Shown: piece by piece, positions 1 through 7,965 of the stretch
Numbering within the stretch: the stretch's first letter is position 1
Layout of the letters: the number at the start of each line of letters is the position of its first letter
Source of the DNA: CAYSUS01 sp964434165
GTDB taxonomy: Bacteria > Planctomycetota > Planctomycetia > Pirellulales > Thermoguttaceae
Direction of reading: 5' to 3'
Length of the DNA: 64,000 nucleotides
Assembly (NCBI GenBank): GCA_964434165.1
Contig: CAYSUS010000019.1
Coordinates: 19,997 to 83,996 of the forward strand
Notes under the pieces: model-generated
What the model saw: only the letters and a program-made list of their open reading frames with translations
Told to the model about the DNA's origin: nothing
Database searches by the model: none
Position numbers and translations under genes: made by a program

Positions 1-948
1 GCCGAACCCTCTGCGAGCCGGCTCGCCCCGCCCGAGGCGCCGCTTTTCGACGGTCCGACGTTGGTACCCTCCACGGCCCAGTCGCCTCCTCCGGCGATCG
101 AGCTTTCCCCGCTGGGACCGCCCGCCTGCTCGCCCCTGCGGGAGGCCCGCGACCACGACGCGTTCGCACCCTGGGGCTGGCAGTTCTTTCCCAAGGGGCT
201 CCTCTACCCGGCCTATCTAGCCGGGATGCGCGAGACGCGGTTCGGCATCCAGATCTTCAACGAGCGCGACCAGGGCTGGTACTTCGACGCCACGCTCGGC
301 GCACGGATCGGCTTCCTCCGCTACGGCAACGATTCGCCGGTCTGGCCCGAGGGGTGGCAGCTCGACGTCGAGGCGTCGGCCATCCCGCGCATGACCCTCG
401 ACGAGTTCCGCGACATGATCGCCACGGACTTCCGCTACGGGTTCCCCATCACCTACCGCCGGGGACGCGTCGAGTGGAAGTTCGGCTTCTACCATCTCAG
501 TTCGCACCTCGGCGACGAGTACATCATCTCGGGCAGACCGTTGCACAGTCAGAACAAGCGGTTCGATCGGATCAACTACCTCCGCGACGTGCTCGTGGCC
601 GGCGTGGGCGTGCGTCCCACCGACTCGACGCGCCTGTACGCCGAGGCCGGGTGGGCCTTCAACAACGACGACGGCAGCGAGCCGTGGGAGCTGCAATTCG
701 GGGCCGAGTATAGCCCCTACCTGCCCCAGGGTCCGCCAGGGTCGCCCTTCTTGGCCGTCAACGCGCATCTGCGCGAGGAGGTCGATTTCGGCGGCGGCCT
801 CTCCGCGCAGCTTGGATGGCAGCGGCGCCTGGCCTACGGCCGGCTGTTCCGCACGGGCTTCCACTACTTCAACGGCCCGAGCGAGCAGTACCAGTTCTTC
901 CGCGAGCACGAAGAGCATTTCGGGTTCGGAATCTGGTACGATTTCTGA
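1..948 (+). CDS. DUF1207-family outer-membrane-like protein, 5' end outside the window
   Basis: The frame is open from the first base, and the first in-frame start codon is a TTG at 61, so the gene very likely begins left of the window. The visible part (about 315 codons) is rich in alternating aromatic and polar residues and ends in ...GFGIWYDF. A terminal Phe after amphipathic strands is typical of outer-membrane beta-barrels. Key stretches such as WGWQFFPKGLLYPAYLAG and YYFNGPSEQYQFF-like text near the end match my memory of DUF1207, a family common in planctomycetes with no assigned function. Outer-membrane location is inferred from composition. No neighbour indicates a partner. Confidence 0.7.
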   Translation, partial: AEPSASRLAPPEAPLFDGPTLVPSTAQSPPPAIELSPLGPPACSPLREARDHDAFAPWGWQFFPKGLLYPAYLAGMRETRFGIQIFNERDQGWYFDATLGARIGFLRYGNDSPVWPEGWQLDVEASAIPRMTLDEFRDMIATDFRYGFPITYRRGRVEWKFGFYHLSSHLGDEYIISGRPLHSQNKRFDRINYLRDVLVAGVGVRPTDSTRLYAEAGWAFNNDDGSEPWELQFGAEYSPYLPQGPPGSPFLAVNAHLREEVDFGGGLSAQLGWQRRLAYGRLFRTGFHYFNGPSEQYQFFREHEEHFGFGIWYDF

Positions 949-1047
949 GGCGTCTGGCCGTCGATCGCTCGCCCAGACTTCATTATCCCCAGACTTCCGA
1001 GGTCTTGAAGACTTCGGCAGTCGGAGCTCGGCCGGGACGGGTGGCCC

Positions 1048-1716
1048 TTGAGACAGCTCCTCTCCGAGTACCGGCTCTTCCTCCGCGAGTTTCTCTGCAC
1101 CTACCGCACGACGGGGGCCGTGCTGCCCAGCGGGCGGCTGCTCGGCCGGGCCCTTGCCCGCTACGTGGGCCAAGGCAACCGCCCCCAGACGATCCTCGAA
1201 GTCGGGCCCGGCACCGGGGCCGTCACGCGGCAAATCCTCGCGCGCATGGGACCGGAGGACCGCCTCGACCTGGTCGAACTCAACGCGCGGTTCGTGCGCC
1301 GTCTTCGCGAGCTGCTCGCGGCCGATCCGGCTTTCCTCCCCGCCGCCGAGCGCGTGCGCGTGCTGCACACTCCCGTCGAGGACCTGCCCCGCGACGTGCG
1401 CTACGATGTGATCGTCGCCGGGCTGCCGCTGAACAACTTCGAGGTCGCCGAAGTCGAGGGGATCATCGACCTGCTGCGCAGTCTGCTCAGCCCGCGCGGA
1501 ACCCTCTCGTTCTTCGAGTACATCGCCATCCGGCGCCTCAAGGCCGTGGTGAGCACCCGAAAAGGGCGCGACCGCTTGCGGGGCATCGATCGCGTGCTGC
1601 GCGAGCTGCTCGATCGCGCCGAGATCCGCCGCGACTGGATCTTGCCCAACGTTCCCCCGGCCTGGGTCCATCACGTACGCTCCGAAGCGCCCGCACACCT
1701 CCCCCAGATGGTGTAG
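1048..1716 (+). CDS. PmtA-like SAM-dependent methyltransferase
   Basis: A 222-residue class I methyltransferase. The SAM-binding motif I reads ILEVGPGTGAVTRQIL (about residues 48-63), followed by an acidic motif II in LDLVELNARFV and a motif IV-like VIVAGLPLNNF. This arrangement resembles phospholipid N-methyltransferases (PmtA) and rRNA adenine dimethylases. The VEL-N and GLPLNNF words favour the PmtA-like group, so phosphatidylethanolamine methylation at the membrane is possible but unproven. The start is TTG, with a GGGACGG stretch shortly upstream and no better in-frame ATG, so the start is uncertain. It lies about 100 bp after the DUF1207 gene on the same strand. Confidence 0.72.
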   Translation: MRQLLSEYRLFLREFLCTYRTTGAVLPSGRLLGRALARYVGQGNRPQTILEVGPGTGAVTRQILARMGPEDRLDLVELNARFVRRLRELLAADPAFLPAAERVRVLHTPVEDLPRDVRYDVIVAGLPLNNFEVAEVEGIIDLLRSLLSPRGTLSFFEYIAIRRLKAVVSTRKGRDRLRGIDRVLRELLDRAEIRRDWILPNVPPAWVHHVRSEAPAHLPQMV

Positions 1717-1983
1717 CCGAGGTTCTCTTGCCCTATCTCCCTTGCTTCACTATACTTGGAGAGTTCGGGTAAGCGAGAAGCCCTCCCTGGATCGCGAACG
1801 GAACAGAGGCCGGCGCGGCAATCGTTCGACTTATCCCGACTTTTCGCAACGCCATCACGGCGATCGGCCCGATCCGGGAGCGGCGACTCGCACCAGCGCG
1901 CCACGCGGCCGGGTGATACGGAATTCCGGCGACCGGCGCCGCCCGCCTCCGCTTCGGAAGCGCTTTCGCAAGGAGTACGCCCC

Positions 1984-3477
1984 ATGGCCCGTCGCCTGGT
2001 GGGTTGGTTGCTGGCCTGCTCACTCCTGGGAGGGACCCTGCTCGCCGATCTGGCTCGCGCCGACACCGTCGCCAAAAAGAAGTCGGAGCTGCGCGACGAA
2101 GAGGACTACTACGAGCTCTACAAGCTGCTGGCCGATACGGTGGACCAGGTCGAGCGGAACTACGTCAAGGACGTGGACCGCCGCGAGCTGATCGAGGCCG
2201 CCATCGAGGGCGTGCTCGCCAAGCTCGACCCCTACTCCGCCTACATCAGCCCCGACGAGCTCGGCCGCTTCCGCAGCACGGTCGAGAGCGAGTTCGGCGG
2301 CATCGGCATTCAGATCACTATGGAGAAGGGCCAGCTCAAGGTCCTCAGTCCCCTGGTCGGGACCCCTGCCTACCGCGCGGGCCTGCTGGCGGGCGACCGC
2401 ATCCTCGAGATCGACGACGAGCCGACAGCCGGCATCGACCTGGACGAGGCCGTGCGCCGGCTCAAGGGCAAGGAAGGCACTTCGGTCAAGCTCCTGGTCG
2501 TCCACCCAGGCCGCAAGAACAAGGAAGAGGTGCACATCGTCCGTGAGGTGATCCGCGTCGAGACCGTGCTCGGCGACCGCCGCAAGCCCGACGATACCTG
2601 GGACTTCATGCTCGATCCGAAGAAGAGGATCGGCTACATCCGCGTCACCGCCTTCAGCCGCGATACGCCCGACGAGCTCCGCGCAGCCTTGGACGAGCTC
2701 AAGCGGGACAAGCTCCGCGGCTTGATCCTCGACCTGCGGTTCAATCCCGGAGGGCTGCTCAACTCGGCCATCGAGGTCGCCGACCTGTTCGTCGCCAGCG
2801 GACGCATCGTCAGCACGAAGGGCCGCAACAGTCCCGAGCGCACGTGGGACGCCGAGTCCGACGGCACGTTCCAAGGCTTCCCCATGGTCGTGCTCGTCAA
2901 CCGCTATAGCGCCAGCGCCTCGGAGATCGTGGCCGCGTGCCTCCAGGACCACGGCCGCGCCGAGATCCTCGGCGAGCGGACCTGGGGCAAGGGGAGCGTG
3001 CAGAACGTGATCGAGCTGGAGGAAGGCCGCAGCGCGCTGAAGCTCACCACGGCCGGTTACCTCCGGCCCAGCGGCAAAAACATCCACCGCTTCCCCGACG
3101 CCCAGTCCGGGGACGAGTGGGGCGTGAAGCCCAACGCCGGGCTGGAGCTCCGCCTGGGCGACCAGGAGATCCTCGATCTGGTCGAAGCCCGGCGCCAGCG
3201 CGACATCGTCCGGGCGAATCGACACGCCGCCTCGCCGGAGCCCGACGGCCCGGACGGCCAGACCTCGACGACCGCGCCGGGCGAGAAACGGGTCGAGCGA
3301 CCGGCCGCCGGGTCCTCCGATCCGGAGTCCGACGCCGACCCCGAAGAGCCCAGGCCCGAGGCGCCCCCTCCCAAGGCCGCCGCGGAGACGCCGGAGCCGG
3401 ACGCGCCCGAGTTCGTCGATCGGCAGCTCAAGCTTGCCGTCGAACGCCTTGCCGGCAAGCTAGCCAAGGCCGACTAA
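1984..3477 (+). CDS. S41-family C-terminal processing peptidase (CtpA/Prc-like)
   Basis: An exported serine protease of 497 residues. It has a signal peptide (1-26, ending ADLARA), an N-terminal helical region, a PDZ domain (about 95-180, with GGIGIQ and GTPAYRAGLLAGDRI), and the S41 core with SASASEI (catalytic Ser near 311) and GKGSVQ (general-base Lys 336). The 25-residue Ser-Lys spacing matches characterised members. The tail (about 405-480) is a low-complexity Pro/Glu/Ala segment. The frame is open further upstream, but the ATG at 1984 has AAGGAG at 1970-1975 and begins the signal peptide, so it is the start. It probably trims periplasmic protein C-termini by recognising them through the PDZ domain. 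Confidence 0.92.
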   Translation: MARRLVGWLLACSLLGGTLLADLARADTVAKKKSELRDEEDYYELYKLLADTVDQVERNYVKDVDRRELIEAAIEGVLAKLDPYSAYISPDELGRFRSTVESEFGGIGIQITMEKGQLKVLSPLVGTPAYRAGLLAGDRILEIDDEPTAGIDLDEAVRRLKGKEGTSVKLLVVHPGRKNKEEVHIVREVIRVETVLGDRRKPDDTWDFMLDPKKRIGYIRVTAFSRDTPDELRAALDELKRDKLRGLILDLRFNPGGLLNSAIEVADLFVASGRIVSTKGRNSPERTWDAESDGTFQGFPMVVLVNRYSASASEIVAACLQDHGRAEILGERTWGKGSVQNVIELEEGRSALKLTTAGYLRPSGKNIHRFPDAQSGDEWGVKPNAGLELRLGDQEILDLVEARRQRDIVRANRHAASPEPDGPDGQTSTTAPGEKRVERPAAGSSDPESDADPEEPRPEAPPPKAAAETPEPDAPEFVDRQLKLAVERLAGKLAKAD

Positions 3478-3613
3478 CGCATTCGCCCCAAGTAAGCTTG
3501 CACCGACGGTGCGGGGCGGCCGCGCCGGGGCAAACGGGGCCTGCCCCCGACCGTGGTTTGCCGCGAAAGCGGGCCGTTCCCTGGCACGTTCCCCTCGATC
3601 ACCACGCCCGCCC

Positions 3614-4651
3614 ATGCTCCTCCTCGCCATCGAGACCACTTGCGACGAGACGGCCGCCGCCGTGATCGACGAGGGGCTCGCGGTTCGCTCCTCGGTGGTC
3701 GCCTCGCAAGATGATCTGCACCAGCGATTCGGCGGCGTGGTGCCGGAGATCGCCTCCCGCGCCCACCTGGAGCGGATTCTGCCGGTCATCGACGAGGCCC
3801 TCCGCCGCGCCGGCGTCCGGCTTGAAGACCTCGACGCCGTCGCCGTGGCCAACACGCCGGGCCTGGCCGGCTCGCTCCTGGTCGGGCTGGTGGCGGCCAA
3901 AACGATCGCTCTGGCCATGGACATCCCGCTGGTGGCCGTCAACCACCTCCAGGCCCACATCTACGCCTGCCGCATGGCCAGCGGCGAGGAGGTCTTCCCG
4001 TGCGTGGGCCTGATCATCAGCGGCGGCCACACGAGCCTCTACCGCTGCGACGGCCCGCTCGACTTCCACCTCCTCGGGGCCACGATCGACGACGCGGCCG
4101 GCGAGGCCTTCGACAAGGTGGCCGCCATGCTCGGCCTGCCGTACCCCGGCGGGCCGTCCATCGAGCGGGCGGCGCGGGACGGCAACCCCCAAGCGCACCG
4201 CTTCCCCCGCTCGTTCCTCGGCGACGAGGACCGGCTCGACTTCAGCTTCAGCGGACTGAAGACCGCCGTGCGCTACACGCTCGTCGGCCCCGGTCGCCAG
4301 GACTTCGACACTCTGGAGCTTACACCCCAGCAAGTGGCCGACGTGGCCGCGTCGTTCCAGGAGGCGGTCATCGACTGTCTGGTCGGGAAGAGCCTCCAGG
4401 CCTTGCGGCGCACCGGGCGCGACACCCTGTGCGTGGGCGGGGGCGTCGCCGCCAACCGCCCCTTGCGCCGGCGATTGGAGGACGAAGCGGGCCGGCACAA
4501 CATCCGCCTGTTCATTGCCCCGCTCTCCCTGTGCACCGACAACGCGGTGATGGGCGCGATCGCCATCGAGCGCCTGAAGGCCGGGCGGACCGAGTCGCTC
4601 GACCTGGAGGTCTATCCGGGCGTGGTGCGAAGTACGGGGCAGGAAGTCTGA
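3614..4651 (+). CDS. tsaD: tRNA N6-adenosine threonylcarbamoyltransferase TsaD
   Basis: A 345-residue protein of normal length for TsaD, the ASKHA-fold enzyme that transfers threonylcarbamoyl to A37 of ANN-decoding tRNAs together with TsaB and TsaE. The N-terminus MLLLAIETTCDETAAAV, the metal-binding HLQAH, the glycine-rich ISGGHTSLY, DFSFSGLKTA and the C-terminal GGVAANRPLR and CTDNAVMGA are all present. The frame extends upstream, but the family N-terminus fixes the start at the ATG at 3614. A gene for a 140-residue unknown protein follows after 8 bp, so they are probably co-transcribed. tsaB and tsaE are not in the window. Confidence 0.96.
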   Translation: MLLLAIETTCDETAAAVIDEGLAVRSSVVASQDDLHQRFGGVVPEIASRAHLERILPVIDEALRRAGVRLEDLDAVAVANTPGLAGSLLVGLVAAKTIALAMDIPLVAVNHLQAHIYACRMASGEEVFPCVGLIISGGHTSLYRCDGPLDFHLLGATIDDAAGEAFDKVAAMLGLPYPGGPSIERAARDGNPQAHRFPRSFLGDEDRLDFSFSGLKTAVRYTLVGPGRQDFDTLELTPQQVADVAASFQEAVIDCLVGKSLQALRRTGRDTLCVGGGVAANRPLRRRLEDEAGRHNIRLFIAPLSLCTDNAVMGAIAIERLKAGRTESLDLEVYPGVVRSTGQEV

Positions 4652-4659
4652 TCCGCGCC

Positions 4660-5082
4660 ATGTCCAAAGCCCTCCTCTATCGCTGGTTCGGGCTCGGCAA
4701 GCTGCCGGTCCAGGTCCGCGCGGTCCTGGAGAAGGAAGGGATCGTCCTCTTCGACGAAGGGATCCGCGGCTCGGTCACGATGCGCAACTTCCGCTCGCCC
4801 ACGCGCCGCTCCTCTTGGCGCCGCGTGGGGTTCGTGGGGTCGGTGGTCCTCACGCGGCGGCGGCTGGCGCTATTCGCCCTATCCAAACCCGTGATCAACG
4901 TGCCCCTGGACCACCAGCGGTTCGACGCCCTGGAGATCTCCCTCCCGCGGGAGGACAAGCTCTGCATCCGCTTCGAGGCCGCGGACTTCCACGACGACCG
5001 CTCGGGCACGCTCGAATGCCGCGTCCGCACGCCCCAGGCCCGGGCTTTCGTGGAGCACCTGCAAGAAACCGACGCGCCCTGA
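4660..5082 (+). CDS. Unknown 140-residue protein downstream of tsaD
   Basis: I do not recognise a family. The protein is basic at the start (MSKALLYRWFGLGKLP), then reads like a small beta-rich domain: alternating hydrophobic strands, a run of Arg near SPTRRSSWRRVGF, and a C-terminal part rich in acidic and hydrophobic residues ending HLQETDAP. It has no signal peptide and no membrane helix, so it is probably cytoplasmic. The ATG is 8 bp after the tsaD stop with AGGAAG at 4641-4646, which supports co-expression with tsaD. A PH-like fold would fit the strand pattern, but that is only an impression. Confidence 0.6.
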   Translation: MSKALLYRWFGLGKLPVQVRAVLEKEGIVLFDEGIRGSVTMRNFRSPTRRSSWRRVGFVGSVVLTRRRLALFALSKPVINVPLDHQRFDALEISLPREDKLCIRFEAADFHDDRSGTLECRVRTPQARAFVEHLQETDAP

Positions 5083-5130
5083 CGAAGAGACGACATAAGC
5101 GCATTCCGTCCCGAGAGGAGGCCTTGCGGC

Positions 5131-5373
5131 ATGGAGCGCATCGAAGCAAGCCTTCACGTCTTCCTCCACCTGGCCTTCGGGGTGCCCGAGGAGCGCGAGA
5201 TAAAGCGGCAGTTCGGCGAGACCTGTCGTGCCTGCTGCCGGCGCGTCCGCCCCTGGATCTGCGACGAGCCGTCGGGCGCGATTCGGGTGAACGGGCTGGA
5301 CCTCCCGGGATTTGCCGTGGACGTCGTCGAGGCCGGGCGGTGGGAGAACCGCTGGCCTGCCCCTCCCCCTTGA
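5131..5373 (+). CDS. Small unknown protein with Cys cluster
   Basis: An 80-residue frame beginning ATG at 5131 with a strong GAGAGGAGG ribosome-binding site about 10 bases upstream, in a run of same-strand genes. It has a Cys-rich centre (TCRACCRRVRPWIC), which could bind metal, and a hydrophobic/aromatic C-terminal half. No family is recognised. It could be a shadow, but the ribosome-binding site and gene order argue for expression. It reads as cytoplasmic, with no signal peptide. Confidence 0.45.
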   Translation: MERIEASLHVFLHLAFGVPEEREIKRQFGETCRACCRRVRPWICDEPSGAIRVNGLDLPGFAVDVVEAGRWENRWPAPPP

Positions 5374-5468
5374 CCGCGCCCGCCACCGCTTGCCAGACTG
5401 GTGGCTCGACGGCTCGCGGGCGGGGGCGCGGTCAGGGCGTGAGCGGGATTTCGCACGGGAGACGCACG

Positions 5469-5804
5469 ATGGGACGCGTAGGGATCGTTGCCGCGTTGCT
5501 GGCCAGCCTGGCACTTCTGCTCGCCCCCGCCGTGGCGGCGAACCAAGGGCCGAACAAGCCGCCGCCCGCGCAGGTGGTCAACCCGGCCGCGATGTCCGAG
5601 CAGAGGGCAGCGTCGCTGGTCCGTGTGTCGGAGAAGTACCTGGACTTCCTGGCTCAGAAGAGCACCACGGACAAGCTTGCCACGTTTCAGAAGAACTACT
5701 TCGACGCGCTGGTGCTCAAGGGCTTCAACCGCGAGGAGGCCTTCCAGCTCGTGCGCGACATGGGCAACCCGCTCGAAGTCCTCAACAGGCCGCAGCGCGA
5801 CTGA
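5469..5804 (+). CDS. Small secreted protein, unknown function
   Basis: An exported protein of 111 residues with a clean signal peptide (about 1-23, hydrophobic core VAALLASLALLLAPAVAA). The mature part is soluble and mostly helical, with repeated Lys/Phe and ending NPLEVLNRPQRD. The frame runs open far upstream, but the ATG at 5469 starts the signal peptide. I recognise no domain. It sits between two unknown same-strand genes. Confidence 0.6.
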   Translation: MGRVGIVAALLASLALLLAPAVAANQGPNKPPPAQVVNPAAMSEQRAASLVRVSEKYLDFLAQKSTTDKLATFQKNYFDALVLKGFNREEAFQLVRDMGNPLEVLNRPQRD

Positions 5805-5879
5805 GTCGCCCGGCCCCGCTCATGCGCGTGTCAAGGAGAAGTCGCCGGGATGCGGCGCGGCGACGCAGGGGGGTAGAAC

Positions 5880-6536
5880 ATGCATGCCGAGGCGGACGGC
5901 ACCAATGCGGGCGAGGCCGCGCTCCTTGACGTGTGGATCGACGGCCGGTTCGTCATCGTGCTCACGGCCGAGGCGTTTCACGCGAAGCAATTCGACAGCG
6001 AGGGCGGCGCCCAGAAGGCCGCCGAGAAGGCCGCCAAGGGTCTGCCCGCCCGAAAGGCGCTGGGCCTTATGACCAGGACCATGCCGCTGGAGCGGATCAA
6101 CTCGGTCTCCTACATCCCGTCGATGAGCGTGCTCACGGTCCGCCCCCGGGGGCTCGGCGACGCCATCACAGTCTCTTTCGCCGATCCCACGACCTGTCGT
6201 GAGGTCTTCGAGCGTCTGCACGAGCGGATGGGCAGCGACCTGCCGCCCCGGCGCGCCAGGGCCGGCATGGCCGACGTGCCGGCCAGCCCCGAGCTGGCCG
6301 CGGCCGCCTTGCTGGCCGTGTTCGCGCTGGTGGCGATGATCGGCGGGGCTTTGGAAGCCGGAAGGATCGAGGGGGGGCCGGCGAAGTTTCGCCTGCTTGC
6401 CATCCTCGGCCAGGCCCTGGGGCTCTGGGGCGCGCTGGCCGTGGCCGTCGTCGCGCTGGCCGGGGCCGTGCTATTCCTCGTCCGCTACGTCCGTCGGCTG
6501 CCGGAGAAGGTCGTGCTCCGCCGCGTCCGTCCCTGA
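5880..6536 (+). CDS. Unknown protein with two C-terminal membrane helices
   Basis: A 218-residue protein. The N-terminal half (1-135) is a soluble domain with a beta-strand pattern (LLDVWIDGRFVIVLTAEAF, then SYIPSMSVLTVRPRG). It is followed by two hydrophobic helices at about 139-158 (AAAALLAVFALVAMIGG) and 175-200 (a Leu/Ala/Val-rich stretch), and a short basic tail. The topology suggests an inner-membrane protein with a cytoplasmic sensor-like domain. No family is recognised. It starts at the ATG at 5880 behind a GGGGGTAGA stretch. It converges with the DUF1559 gene. Confidence 0.6.
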   Translation: MHAEADGTNAGEAALLDVWIDGRFVIVLTAEAFHAKQFDSEGGAQKAAEKAAKGLPARKALGLMTRTMPLERINSVSYIPSMSVLTVRPRGLGDAITVSFADPTTCREVFERLHERMGSDLPPRRARAGMADVPASPELAAAALLAVFALVAMIGGALEAGRIEGGPAKFRLLAILGQALGLWGALAVAVVALAGAVLFLVRYVRRLPEKVVLRRVRP

Positions 6537-6642
6537 TCGCGCGCAAGGCACGCTGCGGCCTTGCGCCGGCGTCTCCATCACGCCGCCGCGGCAAGCGCAA
6601 CAGGGGCCGTGCGTCCGGTCCGTCGGCGCGCCCGGCCGAGAG

Positions 6643-7635
6643 CTACTGGAGCTTGGACTGATCGATCACCTTGCGGTCCCGGCGATTGCCCAGGTACTTC
6701 CAGGTCCGCAGCTCGATCGCGTAGCTGATCGGATGCACCGACCCGTCGCAGAAGACCACGTTGAGGGCCGCGGCATGGGCGCTTCCGAAACGATAGGGAT
6801 CGCCATGCCCCGGCGTGTCGCGCTTGGGTGGCCGGCTGCTGCTGGGGTCGTCTTCGTTGAAGTAGGTCACCCGCGCGATGTCGTTGTTGTTGCCGCAGTA
6901 CAGGCTCTCGTTGTCGCCGCCGTCCTTGCCCGTCGCGTAATTGTCCGGATTCAGGTACTTCTCGCCCACCAGCAGCGTGTTGCTCGTTCCGTCCTTCACG
7001 TCGGCCACCGTGATCGCGCTGCACTGGTGCGCGATGCCGTTGGCGTCGATGGCCTTCAGATCGCGGCCGGCTTCGAGGCTGCCGGGCCCGCGGCTGTGCT
7101 CGACCCAGCTTGCGTCGCCCGCGTTCACGGCGTAGTCGCTCCGCGCGACCTGGAGCGAGGCCGCGTCCTCGACGTTGACCCAGTTGAGATTGTAGATCTG
7201 GGGCTGCGTCGGGTAGGCGATCGCCCGACGGCGCGTCGGGCAGGAGAAGATCGTCAGCGGCGTGGAGACCATCTGCCGGTTCTCCTGCCGCTTCTGGTCG
7301 AAGTCCAGGCCCCGCCCGATGTCATGCACCGCCGTCTGCTCCAGGTACGGCAGGCAGTTGTAGATCCACCCGCCCGGCTGCTGACGGCCGAAGCCCTGGT
7401 CCGGGTCGCCCACCCAGCCCCAACCCCAGCCGCCGGCCGGGAAGTGATTGTGCGCCTGCTCGTGGTTCAAACAGGCCAGGCCGATCTGTTTGAGATTGTT
7501 CTGGCACTGCGACCGCCGGGCGGCCTCGCGGGCCGACTGGACGGCAGGGAGCAACAGCGAGATCAGGATCCCGATGATCGTGATCACCACCAGCAGCTCC
7601 ACGAGCGTAAAACCGGAACAGCGCATGCGCCGCAT
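6643..7635 (-). CDS. DUF1559 prepilin-like protein
   Basis: A planctomycete-type DUF1559 protein of 330 residues. The N-terminus carries a type IV prepilin methylation signal (GFTLVELLVVI) followed by one hydrophobic helix, then NNLKQIGLACLNHEQ. The C-terminal H-x9-DG signature is present (HAAALNVVFCDGS). Members of this family are highly amplified in planctomycetes and probably form pseudopilin-like surface structures, but function is unproven. The start at 7635 has GGGGGAAG about 7 bases upstream; a second ATG three codons on is possible. A sigma70-like promoter lies about 130 bp upstream. Confidence 0.95.
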   Translation of the reverse strand: MRRMRCSGFTLVELLVVITIIGILISLLLPAVQSAREAARRSQCQNNLKQIGLACLNHEQAHNHFPAGGWGWGWVGDPDQGFGRQQPGGWIYNCLPYLEQTAVHDIGRGLDFDQKRQENRQMVSTPLTIFSCPTRRRAIAYPTQPQIYNLNWVNVEDAASLQVARSDYAVNAGDASWVEHSRGPGSLEAGRDLKAIDANGIAHQCSAITVADVKDGTSNTLLVGEKYLNPDNYATGKDGGDNESLYCGNNNDIARVTYFNEDDPSSSRPPKRDTPGHGDPYRFGSAHAAALNVVFCDGSVHPISYAIELRTWKYLGNRRDRKVIDQSKLQ

Positions 7636-7965
7636 GAGTCTTCCCCCAACCCAAGAGAACGCGTGGCGACCGCCAGCCTTCGATCCACAGACGAGAACCG
7701 GCCCGAAAACCTCGTCCGGTGGTTCGGCTTTGGGTGTGGCGATGAGGCCACCTTACCCGGCCTCAATATAACCCGGGGCGAACTTTGGGTTAATAGTCCT
7801 GCCGATCCGCACGCCCGGCCGACCCGGGGGGCAAGCCGGGCGTCCCATCCCGCCTGACTTGCGCAATCGCCGAAATCCCCATTCTGATTACAGCCGGCAC
7901 AACCAAGACGCGATAAAGAGCTTGAAGAGGGTGCCCGTGCGCGCGAAGCCTCTCCGCCCCTGATT
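7636..7965. other. Divergent intergenic region between the DUF1559 gene and the TolC-like lipoprotein gene
   Basis: 330 bp with no convincing gene on either strand. It holds the leader and promoter of the DUF1559 gene and, on the right, the short upstream region of the lipoprotein gene, where no clear promoter was found. Confidence 0.6.
7765..7793 (-). promoter_or_regulatory. Candidate sigma70 promoter of the DUF1559 gene
   Basis: Read on the minus strand: TTAACC (-35, four of six consensus bases), a 17-base spacer, then TATATT (-10, five of six). It lies in an AT-richer patch of an otherwise GC-rich gap and predicts a leader of roughly 120 bases before the ATG at 7635. Confidence 0.45.

Noticed and set aside
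3481..3510. GCACCGACGGTGC palindrome after the S41 protease gene as terminator
   Set aside because: The loop is too tight for the full stem and no T-run follows; only a short 4-bp stem would form.
6397..7857. Plus-strand frame opposite the DUF1559 gene
   Set aside because: The minus strand has a complete DUF1559 protein with promoter and ribosome-binding site; the plus-strand product has none of these.
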